In this document: positions 44,216 through 52,381 of the stretch, in pieces
How positions within the stretch are numbered: the stretch's first letter is position 1
How the letters are laid out: every line of letters starts with the position of its first letter
Source: Bog-375 sp049587755
GTDB taxonomy: Bacteria; Acidobacteriota; Terriglobia; Bryobacterales; Bryobacteraceae
NCBI GenBank assembly: GCA_049587755.1
Contig: JBAVEN010000086.1
Span: forward strand, 1 to 64,000
DNA: 64,000 bases
Direction: 5' to 3'
Program-made: the position numbers and the translations under genes
The notes under the pieces: generated by a model
Database searches by the model: none
What the model saw: the letters and a program-made list of their open reading frames with translations, nothing else
Told to the model about the DNA's origin: nothing

Positions 44216-45568
44216 ATGCAGCTTGACGACACCATTGTCGCTATCGCCACTCCGTTGGGACGTGGGGGGCTGGGCATGGTCCGGCTCTCCGGCAGCCAGG
44301 CACGTGGGATCGCCGAGCGGATTCTGCATTTCTCAGCGGAAGGCCACTGGCGGCCCTGGCACGCGCGCTCGGCGGAATTGATCGACGCAAGCGGCCGCGT
44401 GATTGACCAGGCGGTGGCTACTTTCTTCCAGGCACCTCGCTCCTACACTGCCGACGACGTGGTGGAGATTTGCTGCCATGGCTCGCCGGTGGTGTTGCGG
44501 CACGCGGTGGCGCACGCCGTGGAGGCGGGGGCGCGGCTGGCCGAACCCGGCGAATTCACCCTGCGCGCTTTTCTCCGCGGCCGCATCGATCTGCCCCAGG
44601 CCGAAGCCGTGCGCGACCTGATCGAAGCCACCACTCTTTATCAGGCGCGGGTGGCCGCGCAGCAGGCCGCCGGTTCGGTTTCGCGCCGCCTGGTGCCGAT
44701 CAAAGAGAAGCTGCTGGAACTGATCGCTTTGCTCGAAGCCGGCATCGATTTCGCCGACAACGATGTCGCGGTGGCGCCGGACCAGGAAATCCTCGGCCGC
44801 CTGGCGGCGGTGGAAAGCGGCGTTAACGAGCTGGCACACACCTTTCAATATGGCGCGCTGGTTCGGGACGGCATGTCTCTGGCCATCGTGGGCCGGCCGA
44901 ACGTGGGCAAGAGCAGCCTGTTCAACCGCCTGCTGGAGCAGGACCGCGCGATTGTGACCGAAATCCCCGGCACCACCCGGGACGTGGTCTCCGAAACCGC
45001 GGCCATCGGCGGCATCCCGATAAAGCTGCACGATACCGCGGGCATCCGCGAGGCTGCCGGGAAGGTGGAGGCGATGGGGATTGAGCGCAGCTTTCAAGCC
45101 ATGGCCGACGCGGATCTGACGCTGGTGGTGCTGGACGCCTCGGCCGCGCCCGAGGCGGAGGACCAACGGCTGATCGAGCGGGCGCGCTCGACGGGGCGGG
45201 CGCTGGTGGTGGCCAACAAGAGCGACCTGCCGCGCTCAGGCGAGCCGCCGCCGGAGGCGATGCTGGTTTCCGCCCTCACCGGGGACGGCATCGCGCGCCT
45301 GCGGCAGGGCATCCTCGATGCCGTGGCGCCGGCCGGCGCCTTTGAGCCCGAGACCGGCTTCATCACCAGCTTGCGCCATGAGCAACTCCTGCGCGAGTGC
45401 GGGCGCTCGCTCGAGAAAGCGAGCGGGGCCGTGGACGCCGCCATTCCGCACGAAATGCTGCTGCTCGATCTTTATGCCGCGTTACAGCCCATCGACGCCA
45501 TCACCGGAGGCACCACCGCCGACGACATTTTGAACCGCATTTTCTCGACATTCTGCATCGGAAAATAG
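44216..45568 (+). CDS. mnmE: tRNA modification GTPase MnmE
   Basis: With MnmG makes the cmnm5 modification on U34 of tRNA. From ATG 44216 the protein is 450 residues: N-terminal tetrahydrofolate-binding domain (MQLDDTIVAIATPLGRGGLG), helical domain, inserted G domain with G1 GRPNVGKSS (226-234), G3 DTAG, G4 NKSD, and the C-terminal catalytic Cys in FCIGK. The longer in-frame upstream region is the family B repeat, not protein. No mnmG next to it. Confidence 0.97.
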   Translation: MQLDDTIVAIATPLGRGGLGMVRLSGSQARGIAERILHFSAEGHWRPWHARSAELIDASGRVIDQAVATFFQAPRSYTADDVVEICCHGSPVVLRHAVAHAVEAGARLAEPGEFTLRAFLRGRIDLPQAEAVRDLIEATTLYQARVAAQQAAGSVSRRLVPIKEKLLELIALLEAGIDFADNDVAVAPDQEILGRLAAVESGVNELAHTFQYGALVRDGMSLAIVGRPNVGKSSLFNRLLEQDRAIVTEIPGTTRDVVSETAAIGGIPIKLHDTAGIREAAGKVEAMGIERSFQAMADADLTLVVLDASAAPEAEDQRLIERARSTGRALVVANKSDLPRSGEPPPEAMLVSALTGDGIARLRQGILDAVAPAGAFEPETGFITSLRHEQLLRECGRSLEKASGAVDAAIPHEMLLLDLYAALQPIDAITGGTTADDILNRIFSTFCIGK

Positions 45569-45827
45569 ACTGCGCAAGTTCCGCGCCCGGCCTGTCTGAA
45601 CGCGCAAATGGGCGTCCGCTGCTTGGAAAACTTCCCAGCGCGATGTGTGCTGAAGAAGGAACGTGAGACGTGCCGCGCTTCTTGGCGTTGGGCTTGGCCT
45701 GTCAAATTATTTAGCGGCTCCCGTTCAGGGATGGATGGTGCAGATAAAACCCAGGGCACAACGAGACACCCACACGCCGCCAGCATTTAGCGGATTGCCG
45801 GCGCGTAAGGCGTGTCAGAACTCGAAC
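45569..45827. other. intergenic region after mnmE
   Basis: 259 bases with no gene or hairpin terminator that I can support. Confidence 0.4.
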
Positions 45828-46115
45828 CTAGGCAGCGGTGATCGATTCCCAGGGATCGGGCGGCAGCAGCGGACCGGTCTTAGTCATGATCGATTCCCAG
45901 GGATCGGGCGGCAGCAGCGGACCAGTTTTGGCGCGAACGGATTCCCAGGGATCGGGCGGTAGCAGCGGCCCCGTCTTCGCATTGGCGTAATTGACCGCTG
46001 CTGGGCCAGCCGGCGTGACAGAAATCGTCTTACCCGGGCAGGTGTTCCACGCAAACGCAACGGTCAAGAAACTCAAGGTGGTGAAACGCAATATTTGGAT
46101 TCGGCGTGTACGCAT
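45828..46115 (-). CDS. small exported protein with three TGPLLPPDPWES repeats
   Basis: A 95-residue product. Residues 1-30 look like an export signal (RRIQILRFTTLSFLTVAFA), 31-45 a short spacer, then three exact-period 16-residue units: AKTGPLLPPDPWESVR, AKTGPLLPPDPWESIM and TKTGPLLPPDPWESITAA. The DNA repeats (period 48 bp) are nearly identical for about 30 bp of each unit and drift at the end, which points to selection at the protein level on the Pro-Pro-Asp-Pro-Trp core. An AAGGAG site precedes the ATG by 12 bases. No known family; could be a multi-copy secreted peptide, a binding-repeat protein, or a RiPP-like precursor (no modifying enzyme seen nearby). Confidence 0.75.
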   Translation of the reverse strand: MRTRRIQILRFTTLSFLTVAFAWNTCPGKTISVTPAGPAAVNYANAKTGPLLPPDPWESVRAKTGPLLPPDPWESIMTKTGPLLPPDPWESITAA

Positions 46116-46311
46116 TTGCCTGCACAGCTCCTTATTGTCCTGTGACCATCACTGGCCACACACTTAGGTGCTTGCGTTGCCAATTGACCGGGCAACGTCC
46201 TAGGGGTACCACAACTAGGCACCCTTACGCAGTTTACCCTAGCACCACTCAACAATGCCACGAATAGTGGGGGCAAATCTACTATCTTTCGAAGGTATAG
46301 GGACCGCATTG

Positions 46312-46331
46312 CATCAGGTTAATACCTGATG
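46312..46331. promoter_or_regulatory. perfect 8-bp palindrome after the ExeA-like gene
   Basis: CATCAGGT (46312-46319), TAAT, ACCTGATG (46324-46331). It starts 7 bases after the stop of the ATPase gene and ~200 bp upstream of the repeat-peptide gene. No T-run, so operator, processing stem or terminator without U-tract are all possible. Confidence 0.5.
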
Positions 46332-46337
46332 TCAGGG

Positions 46338-47231
46338 CTATTCTTTCCGGTAAGGAGCGCTAGCGCGGCGGAGGGACTGCTCCGGGTAATCGGGCGCCGA
46401 TCGGAAGGCCGGCGGGCGGGGGGGCGCCAGCCGCATGTCCGCGGACACCTCATCCAGCATCGCCAGGGTGCAGGTCCGGCTTTCCATGGCGAACGCGGTC
46501 AACAGCAGGTTGTCGCAAACTGCGTTGATCAGACGGGGCGTGCCCTGGGTTCTGTGGTGGATTTCTTCCATCACAGCGGGGCCGATGATATTCTGCTCGG
46601 CTATTCCGGCGCGCTCACAACGGCTGTTGATATAGGCGATCGTTTCGCTTAGGTCGAAACCCCGCAAGGCACAGCGCAGGGCGATCCTTTGTTTCAGTTG
46701 GCGGTACGCCGGATCTTCCAGTTTGTGGTCCAGTTCCTGCTGGCCGGCGAGAATAATCTGCAGCAACTTGCCGCGGCGGGTTTCCAGGTTCCCCAGCAGC
46801 CTGATTTCTTCCATTACGTCCCAATCGAGATTGTGCGCCTCGTCGACGATGAGTACCGTTGTCTGTCCGGCCCCCGCTCGCTCCAGCAGCAGGTGATTCA
46901 GGGCCATCAGAACCTCCGTTTTGGACGACCGGTTGCACCGCAAGTCCAGATCGTAAGCCAGCATCTCGAAGAACTGCTCCACGGTCAGGCGGGAGTTAAA
47001 CAAGGATGCAAAGGCGACACGCTGCGCATTCAGGAGGTCGCGCAAGCACTCCAGCATGGTGGTTTTTCCGGTACCCACCTCCCCGGTCAGCACGATGAAG
47101 CCCTTGCGGGACTGAACCCCGTAGATCAGGCTGGCCAGCGCTTCTTCGTGCTGCTCGCTGCGGAACAGGAAAGCCGGATCCGGGCTCATGTTGAACGGGT
47201 TCTTCGAGAAGCCGAAAAAAGCGTTATACAT
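46338..47231 (-). CDS. ExeA/GspA-type AAA ATPase
   Basis: A 297-residue AAA+ protein of the ExeA family, also found as the XrtA-associated ATPase in exopolysaccharide loci. N-terminal signature MYNAFFGFSKNPFNMSPDPA, Walker A GEVGTGKTT (50-58), Walker B VLIVDEAHNLD, and the sensor-like TQGTPRLINAVCDNLLL. It lacks the C-terminal peptidoglycan-binding domain of ExeA proper. The genome also has at least one PEP-CTERM protein (49857-50513), so an exosortase system exists, but no other locus gene is near. Confidence 0.9.
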   Translation of the reverse strand: MYNAFFGFSKNPFNMSPDPAFLFRSEQHEEALASLIYGVQSRKGFIVLTGEVGTGKTTMLECLRDLLNAQRVAFASLFNSRLTVEQFFEMLAYDLDLRCNRSSKTEVLMALNHLLLERAGAGQTTVLIVDEAHNLDWDVMEEIRLLGNLETRRGKLLQIILAGQQELDHKLEDPAYRQLKQRIALRCALRGFDLSETIAYINSRCERAGIAEQNIIGPAVMEEIHHRTQGTPRLINAVCDNLLLTAFAMESRTCTLAMLDEVSADMRLAPPRPPAFRSAPDYPEQSLRRASAPYRKE

Positions 47232-47372
47232 AAGGCGCGGCGGCCAATGAGGACAGCTAGAATCTTAGCACGGAACGGCCGGTGGGCTGGTACTTCTACG
47301 TACCAGGGCCGCGCGCCTGCGAGTTCGGTGAAAGCGGCGCTCAGTCGTGAGTTCTTGATTCCCGGCAGATTC

Positions 47373-47945
47373 CTAGGCCTGCGCTGGCGGCGGTGGAGTC
47401 TGCGCTGGAGGAACATGCGTGGGTGGTGTCTGGCCGGCCGGGGCGGCTTTTCCGGTGGCCTTCACCGGGCTGATCAGAATGTGTGCGCTTCGGCCTTCCA
47501 GCCGGGGCACGCCCTCGACCGATCCATACGGCCCAAGGTCGTCGGCAAAGCGCATCAGCAGTTTCTTGCCTAGATCGGCGTGGGCAATTTCGCGGCCGCG
47601 GAATTGCACTACCGCTTTAACCCGGTTCCCATCCTGCAGGAAGCGAATCGCGTGCTTCATCTTGAAGTCGTAATCGTGGTCGTCGGTGTTGGGGCGGAAT
47701 TTCAGCTCCTTCACCTGCACCACATGCTGCTTCTTCTTGGCGTCGTGCTGCTTCTTCTTTTGCTCGTACTGGTAATGGCCAAAATCGACCGCCTTAGCCA
47801 CCGGCGGCACCGCCGTCGGAGCAATCAGCACCAGGTCGAGGCCCAGTTCCTGGGCCCTGCGCAGAGCCGCCGCCGTGGGCATGATCTCGCTGGTGCCGTC
47901 CGGGAACACCGCGCGCACCTCTCGCGCGCGGATGAACTCGTTCAC
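47373..47945 (-). CDS. infC: translation initiation factor IF-3
   Basis: Binds the 30S subunit and checks start codons. From the GTG at 47945 the chain is 190 residues: VNEFIRAREVRAVFPDG, N-domain, the linker helix with YEQKKKQHDAKKKQ, and the C-domain (KELKFRPNTDDHDYDFKMKH, LEGRSAHILISP). GTG is chosen because CGGAGAG lies 6 bases upstream and the family N-terminus starts there; an ATG 16 codons earlier is weaker. A proline-rich tail follows the C-domain. Unlike most bacteria rpmI and rplT do not follow. Confidence 0.95.
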   Translation of the reverse strand: MNEFIRAREVRAVFPDGTSEIMPTAAALRRAQELGLDLVLIAPTAVPPVAKAVDFGHYQYEQKKKQHDAKKKQHVVQVKELKFRPNTDDHDYDFKMKHAIRFLQDGNRVKAVVQFRGREIAHADLGKKLLMRFADDLGPYGSVEGVPRLEGRSAHILISPVKATGKAAPAGQTPPTHVPPAQTPPPPAQA

Positions 47946-48291
47946 GTTTTCTCTCCGGTTTTGTCTGCGAGGGGGGAAATTTCTTGGATACATTCGTTAT
48001 TTGTGAGTGGAAGTTTGCTGGCTAACGGAGGGTGCCGCAGCCGGTCGTTCGATATCGACTGAAGCAAGCGGCGGGTTGTAAGAAATAAGATGCAAGCGCA
48101 AGTAACGTCAGTCCTAGTGTACACCAAAACCGGCAATCAAAGAGTAAAAAAGGGCGCGGACCGGCACGAGAGGCGGTTCTCATATTCTCGGAATGGGGTG
48201 GCCCGGGTCGCCTTTCCGAATCGGGGCTGCCGATGTACGTTCCGTCGCTTCGGCTGCTTCCCGCTTTTCGCGTGATAAGCTGAAGTCGATT
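47946..48291. other. infC leader / divergent intergenic region
   Basis: 346 bases without a gene, between infC (leftwards) and a small gene (rightwards). The infC side would be its leader. No rRNA-mimic fold or terminator was recognised by eye. Confidence 0.4.
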
Positions 48292-48585
48292 ATGAAGGTT
48301 CTGGCACTCGAACGGGAAGTACCCGGCGTTACCGACGATCGGTTCACGGAGGCGATTCTGGAGACCGAAGCTCGCAAGGCCTGGGAGCTATACCAATCCG
48401 GAGTGTTGCGCGAACTTTACTTCAGCGCCGACAAGCACGAGGCGGTCCTGGTGCTGGAGTCGGGCAGCGCCGACGAGGCACGCAAGCAACTGGCGGAACT
48501 GCCCCTCGTACGTGCTGGCCTTATCGACTTTCAGATCATCCCACTTGTGGCTTATCCGGGATTCGAGCGATTGTTTGGACGGTAA
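48292..48585 (+). CDS. muconolactone-isomerase/YCII-like small protein
   Basis: 97-residue alpha+beta ferredoxin-like protein: MKVLALEREVPGV, LELYQSGVLRELYFSADKHEAVLVLES-like middle (here WELYQSGVLRELYFSADKHE) and a C-terminal IDFQIIPLVAYPGFERLF. This pattern occurs in superoxide-reductase-like/muconolactone delta-isomerase-type hypothetical proteins; enzyme activity is not implied. Frame is open upstream but the ATG at 48292 is the natural start. Confidence 0.65.
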   Translation: MKVLALEREVPGVTDDRFTEAILETEARKAWELYQSGVLRELYFSADKHEAVLVLESGSADEARKQLAELPLVRAGLIDFQIIPLVAYPGFERLFGR

Positions 48586-48669
48586 CGGCAACGCGCCAAC
48601 TCATTAGGCTGCGTCCCCTGGTTTTTCCTTCTGGTACGCGCTTCCCTTTGCCTACTTACCGCAGGGCGC

Positions 48670-48675
48670 TATAAT
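48670..48675 (+). promoter_or_regulatory. -10 hexamer directly before a secreted-protein gene
   Basis: TATAAT ends 8 bases before the ATG at 48684, with TTGCCT 16 bases upstream as a possible -35. A transcript would start close to the A of ATG. Confidence 0.5.
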
Positions 48676-48683
48676 CGCGCCAG

Positions 48684-49445
48684 ATGCGAAGCAACGCGCA
48701 CGCCTGGGCGTTCGCGATCTTCCTCGCGATGACGGCGGGCGCGGCCGGTCAACAGCCCGCCGAAGTCCAGTGGGCTCGCTTTCGGGAGAAGGTCCGGCAG
48801 GACATGACCACCATCCCGAATTACACCTGCCTGGAGAAAATCGGCCGCGCGCGCCGCACGCCGCCGCTCGATTTCATGCCTATTGGCACGGTTCGCCTGG
48901 AGGTATCGAGCGTAGCTGGCAAGGAACTGTTCGCCAGGCCCGGCGCCCGCAGCTTCGAGGATCGGGACGTAGCGTCCTTGGTGCCTGGCGGCGCCATCGG
49001 TACTGGCATGTTCGCCACGTTTGCGCGCGATCTGTTTGTCAAGGGTAAGGGCTCTTTCCGCTACAAGCGGAACGAGAACTTGGCCGGGCGTGCTTCCGTT
49101 CGCTACGATTTTCGTGTCAAGAAAGAAGAGGGCGGCCTTAAGTTACAGGTTGCCAACATCTCGGCGATGGTGGCCGCCAAGGGCTCTTTTTGGTTTGATC
49201 CAGCGTCTCTGGACCTGATTCGCCTGGATGTATACGGCGAGAATATGCCCGATGATCTCCACCTGGATGAAGCTGTCACTCGCACCGATTATGCCCGCAC
49301 CCATATCGGCGATTCCAACGCCTTGCTGCCCAAACGATCCGAATTGACGATGACATATTACTCCGGTGTAACCTACCGCAATGTAACCGAGTTTTCCCAG
49401 TGCCACGAGTACCGGGCCGAATCGACAATCAATTTCGATCACTAA
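48684..49445 (+). CDS. secreted protein of acidobacterial type, unrecognised
   Basis: 253 residues with a signal peptide (AFAIFLAMTAGAAGQQ), then a beta-rich domain with WARFREKVRQDMTTIPNYTC, an FWFDPASLDLIRLDVYGENM strand pair and a C-terminal CHEYRAESTINFD. Similar short proteins with a NYTC/LEKI start occur in acidobacteria, but no function is known to me. Two Cys. Confidence 0.75.
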   Translation: MRSNAHAWAFAIFLAMTAGAAGQQPAEVQWARFREKVRQDMTTIPNYTCLEKIGRARRTPPLDFMPIGTVRLEVSSVAGKELFARPGARSFEDRDVASLVPGGAIGTGMFATFARDLFVKGKGSFRYKRNENLAGRASVRYDFRVKKEEGGLKLQVANISAMVAAKGSFWFDPASLDLIRLDVYGENMPDDLHLDEAVTRTDYARTHIGDSNALLPKRSELTMTYYSGVTYRNVTEFSQCHEYRAESTINFDH

Positions 49446-49499
49446 GGTCCGCTGGTCAGGAGTCTTCGGGACTGGCGGCCGCACGCCCAGCGAAGTGTA

Positions 49500-49769
49500 T
49501 CAGTTCCGGCGAGCGAGCGAGCGATAGAATCGCCGAAAACAGACTCGGCATCGATACGGGAAGAACGCAAAAACGCGGTAGAGGCGATCACCTTTCAATG
49601 CCGCTTCAGACCTTCTAACTCGCTCTGCGCCGCAAAATGGGCAGATTGGTTCCGACCCCGTGCTCAGATAAACCAGCCGAAGCGTCCGCAGAGTCCTCAG
49701 AAGCACGATGAACAAAATCATCGCCAAGGAGATCAGACAAAGAATGTAACGGATCCGCATGGCGATCAT
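49500..49769 (-). CDS. small membrane protein with cysteine zinc-binding motif
   Basis: Up to 89 residues: an N-terminal membrane helix (MRIRYILCLISLAMILFIVL) and a C-terminal rubredoxin-like knuckle, CPFCGAERVRRS then FPYRCRVCFRRFYR. This type of transmembrane anchor plus two CxxC recurs as short orphan genes in acidobacteria. The ATG at 49760 (three codons after the first) is an alternative start. Function unknown. Confidence 0.6.
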   Translation of the reverse strand: MIAMRIRYILCLISLAMILFIVLLRTLRTLRLVYLSTGSEPICPFCGAERVRRSEAALKGDRLYRVFAFFPYRCRVCFRRFYRSLARRN

Positions 49770-49856
49770 AGCCCCGATTGATGAGAACGGGATGCCCGCG
49801 CCTGAGGCCGATGCACCCCCTCGAATGCATCGGCCTCCATGAACCTGCGCGCGCGA

Positions 49857-50513
49857 CTAAGTACGCCGGCGCCTCCTTGCCAAAGCAGCCAGTCCAACGA
49901 AAGCACCACCTACCATGGCCATCGTTGCTGGCTCGGGGACACTGGCGGCGCTGGCAGCATTAACGGTTCCCTGGACGGTGGTAATTCCAGCGGGCGTGCC
50001 GGAATCAGGAGCGACGATCGAGGTCGGGCTGCTGATGGTAAATAGGCTGGTGCCGAAATCACCGGTCAGCGCGTCGGTCATCCCCGGTCCAAGTTGCAGC
50101 GGCGTCCAGGCGATCGAAATCTGACTGACATCGCTCCAGACGCTACCGCCGCTTGAGGTGCCGACGAACTCGCCGGTGGCGCCGTCGGTGTCGTCGGTGA
50201 TTACCAGGTCAAACGTGAAGGCGCCGAAAGCAGTTCCAAGGCCCGAGGCTTGGGTCCCGCAAGTCGGGCACACGAGGTCGAAATCGCCGAGATTGATGTT
50301 GGACGGCGTGCCGACACTGGTGTCGGCAAGCGGATCGTAGGTGAGCGTGGCACTCGCTCCACCCGTACTGTCTAGTATTAGTCCGCCGCTTGCGAACATA
50401 GTAAGTGGTGAATCCGTCGTGTCGTAAACAATGGTGCTGGCACTGGCACTCGCAACCATGATAAACAGCACGGCCATTATCGCGATAACTTCGCTAAGGC
50501 GTCTCATGCTCAT
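49857..50513 (-). CDS. PEP-CTERM sorting-domain protein
   Basis: 218 residues with a signal peptide (IAIMAVLFIMVASASAS), a beta-rich Ser/Thr/Gly-rich body and a C-terminal sorting signal VPEPATMAMVGGAFVGLAAL followed by ARRRRRT: the VPEP motif, a hydrophobic helix and a basic tail recognised by exosortase. Presumably exported and processed to the cell surface or matrix; ligand unknown. Two Cys in CPTCG. Starts at tandem ATG codons with GAAGGGA 12 bases upstream. Confidence 0.92.
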   Translation of the reverse strand: MSMRRLSEVIAIMAVLFIMVASASASTIVYDTTDSPLTMFASGGLILDSTGGASATLTYDPLADTSVGTPSNINLGDFDLVCPTCGTQASGLGTAFGAFTFDLVITDDTDGATGEFVGTSSGGSVWSDVSQISIAWTPLQLGPGMTDALTGDFGTSLFTISSPTSIVAPDSGTPAGITTVQGTVNAASAASVPEPATMAMVGGAFVGLAALARRRRRT

Positions 50514-51064
50514 TATTTGATTTTCCCTTCAACTGCGATTTTGGCTCCACTACTCTGGGTCCCCTTTTGTTCGTACTTCGACTTATTCTGGCCCAGGCAG
50601 CCGGCGAATTCAACTGAATTTAGTTAGTATGTTCTGACGGGTTGTGCGCCTAGATACTTAGGCAGTCCCCCACAACGTACAGAAGCACACACAATATGCT
50701 GTGCAAATCCAATTGTTATTGTTTGTAAAACAGTCGTGACATACGGCAAGCCATAATCCGATTCAATGAGTATCTGCATATGTTGCGATTCCCCGAGGTC
50801 TGAGTCAATCGATATCGGCCGTAAATTCCGATGATGGGCTTGGCGGGGGCCGCGCAGCCGGAATGACAATCGGATCTCAGGCCTGTTGCTGTTCAGTACC
50901 GACCTGGCGATGGCGAGAAAGATAAGGTGGCTCCTGAATCGCCGGAGAGTTAGTGAGTGTACTTCGGATGAAAGACGGTCAGTGAGTGACGGAGTGCGTT
51001 TTCAGCAAGCTTTCGAACTAATGCCGACGATAGCTTTGGCGCAGACACGCGCTCGGCGCTCTTC
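50514..51064. other. 551-bp region without a supportable gene
   Basis: Lower GC than most of the window (e.g. 50600-50780), no open frame I trust in either strand, no ribosome-binding site. The PEP-CTERM promoter should lie at its left end. Possibly decayed sequence. Confidence 0.4.
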
Positions 51065-52381
51065 TTAGAGCGCGTCCTCAAGGGTCGTGATATCGACTAA
51101 GCCTTTGGCCCCATACAGCGCGGGTAAAACACGCGAGGCCGGATAGCGGCGGCGCAGGTCGGCGATGCGCATGGTGCCGGAGCGGTAAGTGGGGAGATAC
51201 ATGCGGCCAAGCAGCGGATGACGCCCCCAGGCGCCGGAGAGTTTATCAGCGCGCTCGAGCGATACCAGAAAATCGCGCCGCAAGGTTTCGGCAACCGTGG
51301 CCTGGGCGGCACCTTCGCCCCAGGTGAGGAATGAGGATTGGTTCTTGGCATCGTCCTGAAGCAGGGCCAGCAGCACACCTATCTGTAAGTCGGGGTCGGG
51401 TAATTGATCCACTTCGGTAACGCCGTAAGCCATGAGAATGGCGTTGTTGGCGATGCCCTCGAACAACGCCGCGGCGCGCGTGTTCATGGTCAGTACAGTG
51501 GCTTCGAAGCCAACTTGGCCACGGACGTAGAGATTCTGCAGGTAGGCGAAAGTGGTGACGTGGCCGGGAACCACCTCGTGGCTGACCAGTTGAAGAAATT
51601 CCGGCAGCGAGGTTTCAAGCGAGGCGTTGATTTCATAGGTGGCCTCGTATTCGGGGCTGCCGTCCGGACGGCGGGCGCGGCCGAGATAATTCATCGATCC
51701 GGAAAACCAGGCGTCCTGGATCGGCAGGAATTCGATGTTGGCGCTCGGGACAGGGGCGAACTCGCGCGGCAGATGAGGAACGACATTGGCGGCGGCGAGC
51801 CGATCGAAGTGGCCGATCACGGCGGCGCCGAGCAGGCGGATGGACGCCATCGAGACGCGATGGCGCGCGCGCCAGGCATCCACGGCCGCCAGAAGGCCGC
51901 CCGAATTACCGAGCAGTTCCGCCACGCGCTGGCGCTTTTGTGCCGGGTCCGATGGCGCCGGTGGTTGACCGGTGGAGGCAACCACGCACCGCTGGTAAGG
52001 GACCGGCGCGCCGCGGCCGAGAATCTCCATGGCCAGATCCCACATCGCCTCGAAACACAGGGCGAGGCCGCCAAGATATTCGCCGCGCAGGCCACCGTAT
52101 TCGGCGCCCGCGCCCTTCAGGCCTTCGATGGCGCCGGGGATATCGACTTTGGAGAGATAGCGATCGATGGCTGCAACATCGGGGGTTTTGGCGGAAACGC
52201 CGCCGGAGGCGCGAACCGGCGCGGCTTCGGCGACTGTATAGGCGAGCGGCAGCGGCTCATCGCTGAACCAGGAATCGGCAATGAACCGGCCGGTGCCGGA
52301 AGCGCAAAGAACGTCGCCGCCCCACAGCGTGTCGATGCCCAAGATGGCGTTGCCGACGAGTTCTTCCAAACGCTCGCTCAT
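51065..52381 (-). CDS. DUF885-like zinc metallopeptidase
   Basis: 438 residues with no signal peptide. The motif HEVVPGH (His268, Glu269, His274) is a variant of the HExxPGH of DUF885 carboxypeptidase/oligopeptidase-like zinc enzymes, with a later Glu (RAAALFEGIAN). Starts at the stop of the upstream OPT transporter with a 4-bp ATGA overlap, so the two are coupled: peptide uptake then cytoplasmic peptide cleavage is the natural reading. Exact family placement should be confirmed. Confidence 0.75.
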   Translation of the reverse strand: MSERLEELVGNAILGIDTLWGGDVLCASGTGRFIADSWFSDEPLPLAYTVAEAAPVRASGGVSAKTPDVAAIDRYLSKVDIPGAIEGLKGAGAEYGGLRGEYLGGLALCFEAMWDLAMEILGRGAPVPYQRCVVASTGQPPAPSDPAQKRQRVAELLGNSGGLLAAVDAWRARHRVSMASIRLLGAAVIGHFDRLAAANVVPHLPREFAPVPSANIEFLPIQDAWFSGSMNYLGRARRPDGSPEYEATYEINASLETSLPEFLQLVSHEVVPGHVTTFAYLQNLYVRGQVGFEATVLTMNTRAAALFEGIANNAILMAYGVTEVDQLPDPDLQIGVLLALLQDDAKNQSSFLTWGEGAAQATVAETLRRDFLVSLERADKLSGAWGRHPLLGRMYLPTYRSGTMRIADLRRRYPASRVLPALYGAKGLVDITTLEDAL

